Part shown: one piece after another, positions 41,217-48,458 of the stretch | How the letters are laid out: each line of letters begins with the position of its first letter | How positions within the stretch are numbered: position 1 is the stretch's first letter | Made by a program: the position numbers and the translations under genes | Notes under the pieces: generated by a model | What the model was told of the DNA's origin: nothing | Database searches by the model: none | Seen by the model: only the letters and a program-made list of their open reading frames with translations | Origin: Larkinella sp049445795 | GTDB lineage: Bacteria > Bacteroidota > Bacteroidia > Cytophagales > Spirosomataceae | NCBI RefSeq assembly: GCF_049445795.1 | Contig: NZ_JBMSDT010000010.1 | Location: 186,001 to 250,000 of the forward strand | Reading direction: 5' to 3' | Length of the DNA: 64,000 nt

Positions 41217-41987
41217 TTACAATCTCGGAATCGTCATCCCGCCATCCACCATGATCACCTGGCCGGTGGAGTACGGGAAGTCGTTGCGGGCCAGTGCGGC
41301 CACCGCCCGGCCCACATCGTCGGGATACCCCCAGCGCTTCTGGATGGTCAGCCCTTCGTCGATCAGTTTGTCGTATTTGCCAACCACACCCGCCGTCATG
41401 TCTGTGCGGATGATGCCCGGCCGAACTTCGTACACTGGAATGTTAAACTCACCCAAGCGAGCCGCAAACAACTGCGTCGCCATGCTCAGACCCGCTTTCG
41501 CAATGCAGTACTCCCCCCGGTTGACCGACGCCACCGTCGCCGAAATCGAGGAAATCGTAATGATACCTCCTTCGAAATCAGCGCTTTCCGTTTTTTGCTG
41601 TACGAGCCAGTTGGCCACCGCCTGCGTCAGAAAGTATGCGCCCTGCAAATTGGTCGAGAGTACGTACTCAAAGCTTTCTTCCGTTGCTTCCAAAATGTCC
41701 CGGCGCTCTTTCGGGGCTACGCCCGCGTTGTTGACCAGCACATTCAAACGGCCAAAATGCGCCCTAATCTGCTCCAGCATCCGGCTACGATCGTCTTTCG
41801 ACGCAATATCGCCCTGACAGTAAATTACGTCGGCTCCCAGTTCCTGCAAACCGTTGAGAGCTTCCCCAACCGCTTCTTCCGGACGAACGCCGTTGATCGC
41901 CAGGTCAAAACCGGCTTTCGCCAGGTGCTCGGCAATGCCATAGCCGATTCCCCGACTACCACCCGTTACGAAAGCTACTTTTCTCAT
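41217..41987 (-). CDS. SDR-family oxidoreductase (sugar operon)
   Basis: A 256-residue classical short-chain dehydrogenase/reductase. The cofactor motif VAFVTGGSRGIGYGIAEHL lies at the N-terminus, LNVLVNNAGVAPKE near residue 85, the catalytic Ser in ITISSISATVASVN, and YCIAKAGLSMATQ holds the Tyr-x-x-x-Lys. The C-terminus ends GQVIMVDGGMTIPRL. It is often labelled 3-ketoacyl reductase, but the operon suggests a sugar or sugar-acid substrate. The start is ATG 41985-41987, which overlaps the stop of the upstream oxidoreductase by 4 bases (ATGA). The longer frame from 42011 would overlap that gene further and adds no family residues. Confidence 0.9.
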   Translation of the reverse strand: MRKVAFVTGGSRGIGYGIAEHLAKAGFDLAINGVRPEEAVGEALNGLQELGADVIYCQGDIASKDDRSRMLEQIRAHFGRLNVLVNNAGVAPKERRDILEATEESFEYVLSTNLQGAYFLTQAVANWLVQQKTESADFEGGIITISSISATVASVNRGEYCIAKAGLSMATQLFAARLGEFNIPVYEVRPGIIRTDMTAGVVGKYDKLIDEGLTIQKRWGYPDDVGRAVAALARNDFPYSTGQVIMVDGGMTIPRL

Positions 41988-43129
41988 AACTCCGGAATGT
42001 CGATCCAACACCGTTTTTCCCAGCTTTCGATGCCTTTTTCGGCCAACTGAACGCCTTTGGCACCTTCCCGCAGATCCCAGGGGAACGGCTCATCTTTCAC
42101 GACGTGCTTCAGGAATAATTCCCACTGAACCTTGAAGGCGTTGTCGAACGGTTCCTGCTCCGGCACTTTGGCCCAGCCTTCAAAAAACTTGATCGGCTGT
42201 TCAATGTCGGGGTTCCAGACCGGTTTTGGGGTGTTGCCGTAGTGCTGAATGTAGCATTCGCGCAACCCGGCCACCGCCGATCCTTTTGTGCCATCCACGT
42301 GCAACGTCAGCAGGTCGTCGCGCCGGACGCGGGTGGTCCAGGAGGAGTTGAACTGCGCAATGACGCCCCCTTCGAGTTCAAACGTCGCGTACGCGGCATC
42401 GTCGGCGGTGGCGACATACGGTTTTCCCAGCTCATCGATCCGCTCCGGAATGTGCGTCGCCCCCAGGCAGGAAACCGCTTTCACTTTGCCGAAAATATTG
42501 TCGAGTACATACCGCCAGTGGCAGAGCATGTCGACAATGATCCCGCCGTCGTCTTCCTTGCGGTAGTTCCAAGAAGGCCGTTGGGCCGGAATGGTATGGC
42601 CTTCAAACACCCAGTAGCCAAATTCGCCCCGAACCGACAGAATCTTCCCAAAGAAGTCATTCTGAATCAGCCGCTTCAGCTTCAGCAAACCGGGTAGCCA
42701 GAGTTTGTCCTGCACGACCCCGTTTTTCAAACCGGCGGCTTTGCAAAGTTCGTACAATTCCAGCGCCACCTCGGTACTGACGGCCGTCGGTTTTTCACAG
42801 TAAACGTGTTTTCCGGCCTGGACGGCTTTGCGGACGCCCTCAGCCCGGCGACCGGTGGTCTGGGCATCGAAATAAATGAGGTTATTAGGATCGGCCAGGG
42901 CTTCATCGACGTTGGTTGTCATTCGCGTGACGCCCGACTGCTGGCAGAGTTTTTCGAGTTTATCGGCGTTTCGGCCCACCAGAATCGGATCGGGCATAAT
43001 GACCTCGTCCGATCCAACCCGAACGCCACCTTGTTTCATAATCGCAGCAATGGAGCGCAGCAGGTGCTGATTGGTACCCATCCGGCCCGTAACGCCGTTC
43101 ATGATAATACCGACTTTGTGTTCTTTCAC
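41984..43129 (-). CDS. cytosolic Gfo/Idh/MocA family oxidoreductase
   Basis: A 381-residue NAD(P)-dependent sugar oxidoreductase without a signal peptide. The Rossmann entry is unusual (VGIIMNGVTGRMGTNQHLL), followed by NLIYFDAQTTGRRAEGVRKA and the family Lys motif HVYCEKPTA near residue 110. The C-terminal domain has GGIIVDMLCHWRYVLDNIFG, with the conserved Asp/His region. It overlaps the SDR start by 4 bases, so the two are translationally coupled. It is separated from the upstream isomerase gene by 154 bases that hold a 26-bp perfect inverted repeat. Its role in sugar or sugar-acid oxidation is inferred from family and operon. Confidence 0.88.
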   Translation of the reverse strand: MKEHKVGIIMNGVTGRMGTNQHLLRSIAAIMKQGGVRVGSDEVIMPDPILVGRNADKLEKLCQQSGVTRMTTNVDEALADPNNLIYFDAQTTGRRAEGVRKAVQAGKHVYCEKPTAVSTEVALELYELCKAAGLKNGVVQDKLWLPGLLKLKRLIQNDFFGKILSVRGEFGYWVFEGHTIPAQRPSWNYRKEDDGGIIVDMLCHWRYVLDNIFGKVKAVSCLGATHIPERIDELGKPYVATADDAAYATFELEGGVIAQFNSSWTTRVRRDDLLTLHVDGTKGSAVAGLRECYIQHYGNTPKPVWNPDIEQPIKFFEGWAKVPEQEPFDNAFKVQWELFLKHVVKDEPFPWDLREGAKGVQLAEKGIESWEKRCWIDIPEL

Positions 43130-43179
43130 TGGTAAATGGATGGCTTAATGGTTAACAATGATTGAATGGTTTAATGGAT

Positions 43180-43284
43180 AAAAATACCCCTAAATCCCCT
43201 GAAGGGGACTTGGACACAGCAACATCCGGATGCAAAAAGTCCGGCACCGGCCGCCCGGCCTTCAGGGGATTTAGGGGTATTTTT
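43180..43284. repeat. 26-bp perfect inverted repeat with a 53-base spacer
   Basis: 43180-43205 and 43259-43284 are exact reverse complements, with the core ACCCCTAAATCCCCTGAAGG. A small inner palindrome CCCC-TGAA-GGGG overlaps the left arm's inner end (43196-43207). The right arm shares its last base with the stop codon of the isomerase gene. Heptamer-like AATGGTT sequence precedes it at 43138-43178. Confidence 0.92.
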
Positions 43285-44162
43285 CACGAATGGTACAAAT
43301 AACCGTGCTTGATTTTTTCCAGAAATTCCTTCTGATCTTCCGCCCAATACCGGTTTGAAAAGATTTCGACTTCGTTGAATCCACCAAAACCGGCGGCTTC
43401 GACCCACGACCGAATCTGGCGAACGTTGATGCAGCCCTCACCCATCAGCCCCCGGTCGTTGAGCAGATCGAGCGTCGGCGTTTTCCAGTCGCAGATATGG
43501 AAAGCATACAAATGCCCGTTTTTACCGCAGCGGTAAATTTCCTGCTCCAGCGTCGGGTCCCACCAGAGGTGATAGACATCGACGGCCACGCCCACATACG
43601 GCGAATTGAGCTCCTCGGCCATGTCGTTGGCCTGCCCTAAGGTGTTGATTGCCGAGCGATTATCGGCATACATCGGATGTAAAGGTTCAATCGCCAGCCG
43701 GACATTATTGGCTTCGGCGTGGGGTAACAGGGCAGCAATGCCGTCGCGGATTTGCTTGCGGGATTCCGTCAGCGGCTGACCCGGTGCAGCCCCGCACACC
43801 AGCACGACGTGGGGTGCGCCCAGTTCCGCGGCTTCGTCGATGGCCCGGCGGTTGTCGTCGATGGCCGCCTGACGACCAGCCGCTTCCAGGTTCGGGAAAA
43901 AACCGCCCCGGCATAACGATACGATGGTCAGGTTGTGATCCCGCAGGAGTTGGCCGGTTTGGTGAATGTTTCGGTTGGCGAGGGCATCGCGCCACACGGT
44001 TATCCCGCCAATGCCCGAGCGGGCAAACTGCTCGGCGGCTTCCTCAACCGACCACGGTTTGGTCGTGATCGTATGCACGCACAGTTTTGAAAAGTCCCCG
44101 AATGGAGATTCCCCGAATGGAGATTCCCGGAATGCCGGTTCGGTGGGTTGGGTCGTACTCAT
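43284..44162 (-). CDS. sugar phosphate isomerase/epimerase-type TIM barrel
   Basis: A 292-residue protein of the xylose-isomerase-like TIM barrel family. Metal and substrate residues are visible in VRLAIEPLHPMYADN (Glu), YVGVAVDVYHLWWDP, LYAFHICDWKTP and FGGFNEVEIFSN (Glu). The start is ATG 44160-44162 (MSTTQPTEP), overlapping the GH88-like stop by 4 bases. A longer upstream frame runs deep into that gene and is not used. Residues 13-22 are a duplicated ESPFG unit encoded by a 15-base tandem repeat (44099-44135), outside the barrel. It probably isomerises or epimerises the sugar released by the hydrolase; the substrate is unknown. Confidence 0.88.
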   Translation of the reverse strand: MSTTQPTEPAFRESPFGESPFGDFSKLCVHTITTKPWSVEEAAEQFARSGIGGITVWRDALANRNIHQTGQLLRDHNLTIVSLCRGGFFPNLEAAGRQAAIDDNRRAIDEAAELGAPHVVLVCGAAPGQPLTESRKQIRDGIAALLPHAEANNVRLAIEPLHPMYADNRSAINTLGQANDMAEELNSPYVGVAVDVYHLWWDPTLEQEIYRCGKNGHLYAFHICDWKTPTLDLLNDRGLMGEGCINVRQIRSWVEAAGFGGFNEVEIFSNRYWAEDQKEFLEKIKHGYLYHS

Positions 44163-45556
44163 GCCAGGGCACCGAAAAAGGTGTAGTATTTTTCGTTTTT
44201 CAGTATCCGCTGGAGGTACAGCGCCACTTCGCGGGCGTGGTAGTCGCCCCACATGCTCGATTCGCCGTACGGAATTTTGCTGCCCTGCGGAACGTGATCC
44301 CAGCCGTTAGGCCGGTGGTAGATGGAATGCAGAATCAATCCCTGGTGATCCGGATCGGTGCTCAGGTAGGGTTCAGCAAACAGCGAATCTAACACCGTTA
44401 ATCCCGCCTGCCAGTACCGAAGGCCATTTTCGATCTCTCCTTTTTCGGACAAATACTTGCCCAGACGAAGCATTCCCTGCGCCCCGATGGCAGCCGCTGA
44501 GCTATCGACCGGTTCGAAATCGTTGTACGGATCGGCGGGCCGATTGAGGTAATCACCCATTTTTGTCAGACCGGGCGCACCCGTGTCCCAGTACGGAATG
44601 CCATTCACCGGCGTGTGCTCGATGTAGAAATCGCAGGTGGCCCGGGCGGCTTTCAGCAGGTAGGCTTCGATAACCATCCAGCCGCCGAACGGTTCCAGAT
44701 CCGATTTTTCGAAGGTATCAAGAAATTCCAGTTGTTCAGCAAAACCGCACATGGCCCAGGCCAGGCCGCGCGTCCAGGTCGAGAAACCGGTGTAGCCCTG
44801 CTGTGAATTCGGGCAGCGGAAATTCCCGTCTTTCGTGTTGAATACACTTTCGTGCGCCGTGCGGCCCCAGAGGTCGTACGTATCGCGGCCCTCGCCGTAG
44901 AAAACTGAGTAGTCGGCGGTGGCTTTCATGTGTTGCAGCGCCCGGTCGAGCAGGTTGATCACCACGTCGCCCTCGCCCTGAAAAACGTGACCCAGGCTAT
45001 GGCTCAGCACCACAGCCCGGCACGAGCGGATGGTGTCGACAAACAACGAATGCGGCCCGTTGAAGGAGTGGATAAAACCGGCAGACGATCCTGCGCCGGT
45101 TTTGATGGTCGTCCAGCGGTTGACCTGCACGGCCCCGGAGATTTTGAGCGCCAGTTCGTAAAAATTCTTTTCCCACTCGTTGAAGGCAATCCGGCCTTCG
45201 TGCATCAGTCGCAGCAGGTTGCCGTACGTACTGACGTTATTGAACCCGTGGTCGTGGACGCCGACGTGGCTGATGTGCGGAGCCATGACCGTGAGCGTTT
45301 TTTGCCGACCCGTTTCCAGAAAATGCGTATCGCCCGTGGCGTCGAATTGCAGGATGGATGAACCAAACTGGAAGCCTTGCGTCCACTCGGTCCAGCCGCG
45401 CGTGGTGTAATGACCCTGCACCGTGAAAACCGGGGAGCCTTTGGCGGTGTCGTAGTGGGTGTCGATCAGGTTAATTTTTTGGGCGGATAAGTCCCAGAAC
45501 TGTTGAAGTCGGGTGGTAAAGTCGGCCGGTTGAAGGGCGTTGTTGATTTGAATCAT
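44159..45556 (-). CDS. GH88-like unsaturated glucuronyl hydrolase
   Basis: A 465-residue (alpha/alpha)6-barrel protein resembling glycoside hydrolase family 88, which hydrates and cleaves unsaturated uronic acid residues from oligosaccharides. The two Asp sites of the family appear to be present: VGVHDHGFN (Asp102) and LFVDTIRSC (Asp174). Other supports are GYTGFSTWTRGLAWAMCGF and the C-terminal DSSAAAIGAQGMLRLGKYL. There is no signal peptide, so it acts in the cytoplasm. It is first in the minus-strand operon and overlaps the isomerase by 4 bases. Assignment to GH88 rather than a neighbouring (alpha/alpha)6 family is likely but not certain. Confidence 0.8.
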   Translation of the reverse strand: MIQINNALQPADFTTRLQQFWDLSAQKINLIDTHYDTAKGSPVFTVQGHYTTRGWTEWTQGFQFGSSILQFDATGDTHFLETGRQKTLTVMAPHISHVGVHDHGFNNVSTYGNLLRLMHEGRIAFNEWEKNFYELALKISGAVQVNRWTTIKTGAGSSAGFIHSFNGPHSLFVDTIRSCRAVVLSHSLGHVFQGEGDVVINLLDRALQHMKATADYSVFYGEGRDTYDLWGRTAHESVFNTKDGNFRCPNSQQGYTGFSTWTRGLAWAMCGFAEQLEFLDTFEKSDLEPFGGWMVIEAYLLKAARATCDFYIEHTPVNGIPYWDTGAPGLTKMGDYLNRPADPYNDFEPVDSSAAAIGAQGMLRLGKYLSEKGEIENGLRYWQAGLTVLDSLFAEPYLSTDPDHQGLILHSIYHRPNGWDHVPQGSKIPYGESSMWGDYHAREVALYLQRILKNEKYYTFFGALA

Positions 45557-45611
45557 TGGTCAGGAAAAATCGGGAAACAGGCGAAAGGGCATTAATTTAT
45601 CCATAGAAGTC

Positions 45612-45723
45612 AAAACCGCCCCGGAATTACCGTATTCCGGGAAAAATAGTGTCAATTTTCAAGAAAATGCCGGATTGTTGTCGCAGCACGGTCCAATTGG
45701 AACCGCATATCCGGGCGGTTTTT
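45612..45723. other. structured intergenic segment between GH88-like and vWA genes
   Basis: AAAACCGCCCCGG (45612-45624) and CCGGGCGGTTTTT (45711-45723) form an outer inverted repeat of about 100 bases span. Inside it, CCCGGAAT-TACCGT-ATTCCGGG (45620-45641) is a perfect 8-bp hairpin competing for the left arm. It lies between divergent genes (233-base gap). No TAnnTTTG element was found on either strand here. It could be a structured leader or a small RNA. Confidence 0.45.
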
Positions 45724-45789
45724 CGTGAACGGTAACAGTATCCTGCAACAAAGATCAGAACTTGCGGACCGGTTGATTCTGAAACCATT

Positions 45790-48414
45790 ATGCACACCAC
45801 CGTCTTCCTGACCCTGTTATTTGCCGCTGCGTTCAGCCCGGTTTTCGCTCAGCGGAACCCACCCACGCAGGCGCTAAATCATTACGTTGCCTTTTTGAAC
45901 CGCTCGGCCGATGTGGTTTTCGAGCGGATGCGAATGCTCGATTCCTACTACGAAGCCAGTCAACAGGTTCGAAAAAAAACGGAAACGCTACTCCGCTTAT
46001 CATCGTCGGGCCCACTGGAAGAATACGAATACCGGAAAGCCCTCGAAACCGCCCAATCTGGTCTAAGCGCCCAGGAATTTCAGCTACTGAATAAAGAAAC
46101 CGAAGCCCTCTGGCAGTTGCTCGAAGCCTTTGATCAATCGGAAAAAGCACTGGAAACCTACGTCCGACTAAAAGATTACCAGCGCGACGGGCTGAAAAAA
46201 TCGGATGAATTGCTGGCCGACTTGCAAAAAAAAGCGGGCCAGATTAGCCGCAAACGAGATGCCATGTACCGCCAGATTCAGCGGATTTACCGCCAGCACC
46301 AGCCCTATGATGCCCGCGACCCTTACTTGAAACTGGAGCGCGAAATGCACCAGATTTTGCAGCGCGAACAACGAACGATGGCGCTCTGGCCGTATTACCT
46401 CGACGAAAGCCTGAAAGCCGACTGGCCCGTCGACAGTATCCGCGACAGCATGCTGGCCGACGCCCGAAAACTGAGCGGTTTTGGCGACGAAACCGGTATC
46501 GCTTACCCGGCTTCCAGCATGATTGGTTCGTTCAAAAGCGCCCTGCACTCGATTCAGGATGTAAAACAAACCGCAATCAACAACTACACCTTTGCCGCCC
46601 GGCAGTCGGCCCGGCACGGAAACGAGGTGTATCTCAGCCTGATCAACCACTACAACAACGATTTGCTGGCTTTTTACGAGTCGTTTGTCAACTACAGCAA
46701 ACCAGCCCGGCACTTGCTCGACTACCCAAAATTCAGTCCGGTTTTTGCGCTGGAAGCCCCGAAGGCAGAAGCACCGCGAATTACCCGTACTCCCCCGTTT
46801 AAAGACGCCCCCCTGATTCCGTTCCAGACAAAACCGTCGGCCAGTCCGGCTCCCGATGCTACCTTCCACGCCCTGAATGCGTACGTGGAATTCATCAACG
46901 AGTCGCTGCGGCAGATGAATCATCTCCAGCTTCAGGCGCGGAATTATCAGACAGAAGCTGAGTACCACCGCTATCCGGAATGGCACCGTCGGCGCGGCCC
47001 ATTGACGTATCGGCACGATGAGTTTAAAATTCCGGCGGCCGACTATTCCTTGCTGGTTAACCGGAGCCGGGCCGTTCCCGAGCCCTACCGGACCGTCCTC
47101 AATTCGCAGGCCGAGGTGTTGATGAACATCCTGAAGGAGATGGACGGCCTGAGCATCGAGCTGATTGGCTACACCCAGGCGAAACAGTACGAACAGGACC
47201 GGCTGGAGCGCTCGGACGCCATTCTGGACCGGTACGCGGTTTTGTTCGACACCTTCGACCAGAAAAAGGAGCAATTATATGCCGACGTGCGCCGGATTCA
47301 CGAGAGTTATAAACCGGGCAATCCCACCAGTTCATGGCACGTGGCGGGTCAGGCGCTGCTGAAAGCGTTGGATTTGGACCGGGCGGTTTTATTCGGAATG
47401 AAGGATTATTTTAAGGGTAAAACCGGTCAATTACCAGACACCAAAACGGCAGAAAACGAAGTTCGGACGCTGATTACCGACGAATACAAAAACCTAAAAG
47501 GGCTCACGCGCTACGGACGAAACAACGGTTTGTGCCCGTATTCGCCGTATGAGGACCTGGCCGAAAACTCCGGGCGGTTTGCGGAGTTGGTGCCAAACGT
47601 AAAACCGATTCCGGCAATGGGTGCGTATTACGGTTCGCATCCCTACGAATCGTTTTATTACTTCTACAACAACCAATTGGTGTATGAATACAACAAATTC
47701 AGCGAACTGGCAAAAACCGGGGTACTGAAAATGATCAACCAGCCGAACTGGTTTGCTTTTCAACGTCCGATACCCGCGAAACCGGTTGAGTCCCCCAACG
47801 TCTCTGAACCCGAACGAGTCCCTGCAGAACCGAAGCCGGTGCCGACCGAAGCCGCTCTGACCCTCGACGGTTTTGCTACCAACCACCTGGTGTTGTTGCT
47901 CGACGTGTCGGCGTCGATGGAATCGCCGTACAAGCTGCCGTTGTTAAAAAAATCCATTAAATCCCTGCTGCCGCTGTTGCGGGCGGAAGACCAGGTTTCG
48001 GTTGTGGTATACTCAGGAAAGAGCAAAGTAGTCCTGCCGCCAACCTCCGGTTCTAATCGGGAAGAAATTGCCCACGCCATCGACCAACTCCGATCGACCG
48101 GAGAAACCGACGGCAACGAAGGCCTCCGAACCGCCTACAAAGTGTCCGACAAACACTTCATTTTGGGCGGCAACAACCGCATCATCCTGGCCACCGACGG
48201 GGAGTTTCCGATCAGCGAGTCCACCTATGAATCGGTCGGAGAACACGCCCGAAAAGACATTCACTTAACGGTGTTAACCTTTGGCCGAAACGTTGTCAAT
48301 TCAGCAAATCTGAAAAAGCTAGCCACCTTAGGACAAGGCAGTTATGACCACGTAACGGAAGAAAAAGCTCAGTTACAGCTCATCCTCGAAGCCCAGGCCA
48401 AAAAATCTCCCTGA
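45790..48414 (+). CDS. exported vWA protein with duplicated helical domain
   Basis: An 874-residue exported protein (signal peptide ending VFAQ near residue 21). Residues about 26-215 and 357-555 are two copies of one helical domain. ALNHYVAFLNRS matches ALNAYVEFINES, YQRDGLKKSDELLADL matches YEQDRLERSDAILDRY, and YRQIQRIYRQHQP matches YADVRRIHESYKP. A Pro-rich linker leads to a von Willebrand A domain (about 695-865) with an intact MIDAS: DVSASM, the Thr in RSTGETDGNEGL, and LATDGEFP. It should bind a protein or surface ligand through metal. The helical domain is not one I recognise. It precedes the protease-hydrolase fusion by 44 bases, probably one transcript. Confidence 0.85.
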   Translation: MHTTVFLTLLFAAAFSPVFAQRNPPTQALNHYVAFLNRSADVVFERMRMLDSYYEASQQVRKKTETLLRLSSSGPLEEYEYRKALETAQSGLSAQEFQLLNKETEALWQLLEAFDQSEKALETYVRLKDYQRDGLKKSDELLADLQKKAGQISRKRDAMYRQIQRIYRQHQPYDARDPYLKLEREMHQILQREQRTMALWPYYLDESLKADWPVDSIRDSMLADARKLSGFGDETGIAYPASSMIGSFKSALHSIQDVKQTAINNYTFAARQSARHGNEVYLSLINHYNNDLLAFYESFVNYSKPARHLLDYPKFSPVFALEAPKAEAPRITRTPPFKDAPLIPFQTKPSASPAPDATFHALNAYVEFINESLRQMNHLQLQARNYQTEAEYHRYPEWHRRRGPLTYRHDEFKIPAADYSLLVNRSRAVPEPYRTVLNSQAEVLMNILKEMDGLSIELIGYTQAKQYEQDRLERSDAILDRYAVLFDTFDQKKEQLYADVRRIHESYKPGNPTSSWHVAGQALLKALDLDRAVLFGMKDYFKGKTGQLPDTKTAENEVRTLITDEYKNLKGLTRYGRNNGLCPYSPYEDLAENSGRFAELVPNVKPIPAMGAYYGSHPYESFYYFYNNQLVYEYNKFSELAKTGVLKMINQPNWFAFQRPIPAKPVESPNVSEPERVPAEPKPVPTEAALTLDGFATNHLVLLLDVSASMESPYKLPLLKKSIKSLLPLLRAEDQVSVVVYSGKSKVVLPPTSGSNREEIAHAIDQLRSTGETDGNEGLRTAYKVSDKHFILGGNNRIILATDGEFPISESTYESVGEHARKDIHLTVLTFGRNVVNSANLKKLATLGQGSYDHVTEEKAQLQLILEAQAKKSP

Positions 48415-48428
48415 CCTACCCCCATTTT

Positions 48429-48456
48429 TAACTCTTAACTCCTAACTCTTAACTTC
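48429..48456. repeat. TAACTCT heptamer array (4 units)
   Basis: Four units in exact 7-base register (TAACTCT, TAACTCC, TAACTCT, TAACTTC) fill the gap between the vWA stop and the ATG of the protease gene, ending 2 bases before that ATG. Confidence 0.85.
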
Positions 48457-48458
48457 CT

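Noticed and set aside
44099..44135. 15-base tandem repeat as a mobile or regulatory element
   Set aside because: It is in frame and simply duplicates ESPFG in the N-terminal tail of the isomerase; no further copies were seen.
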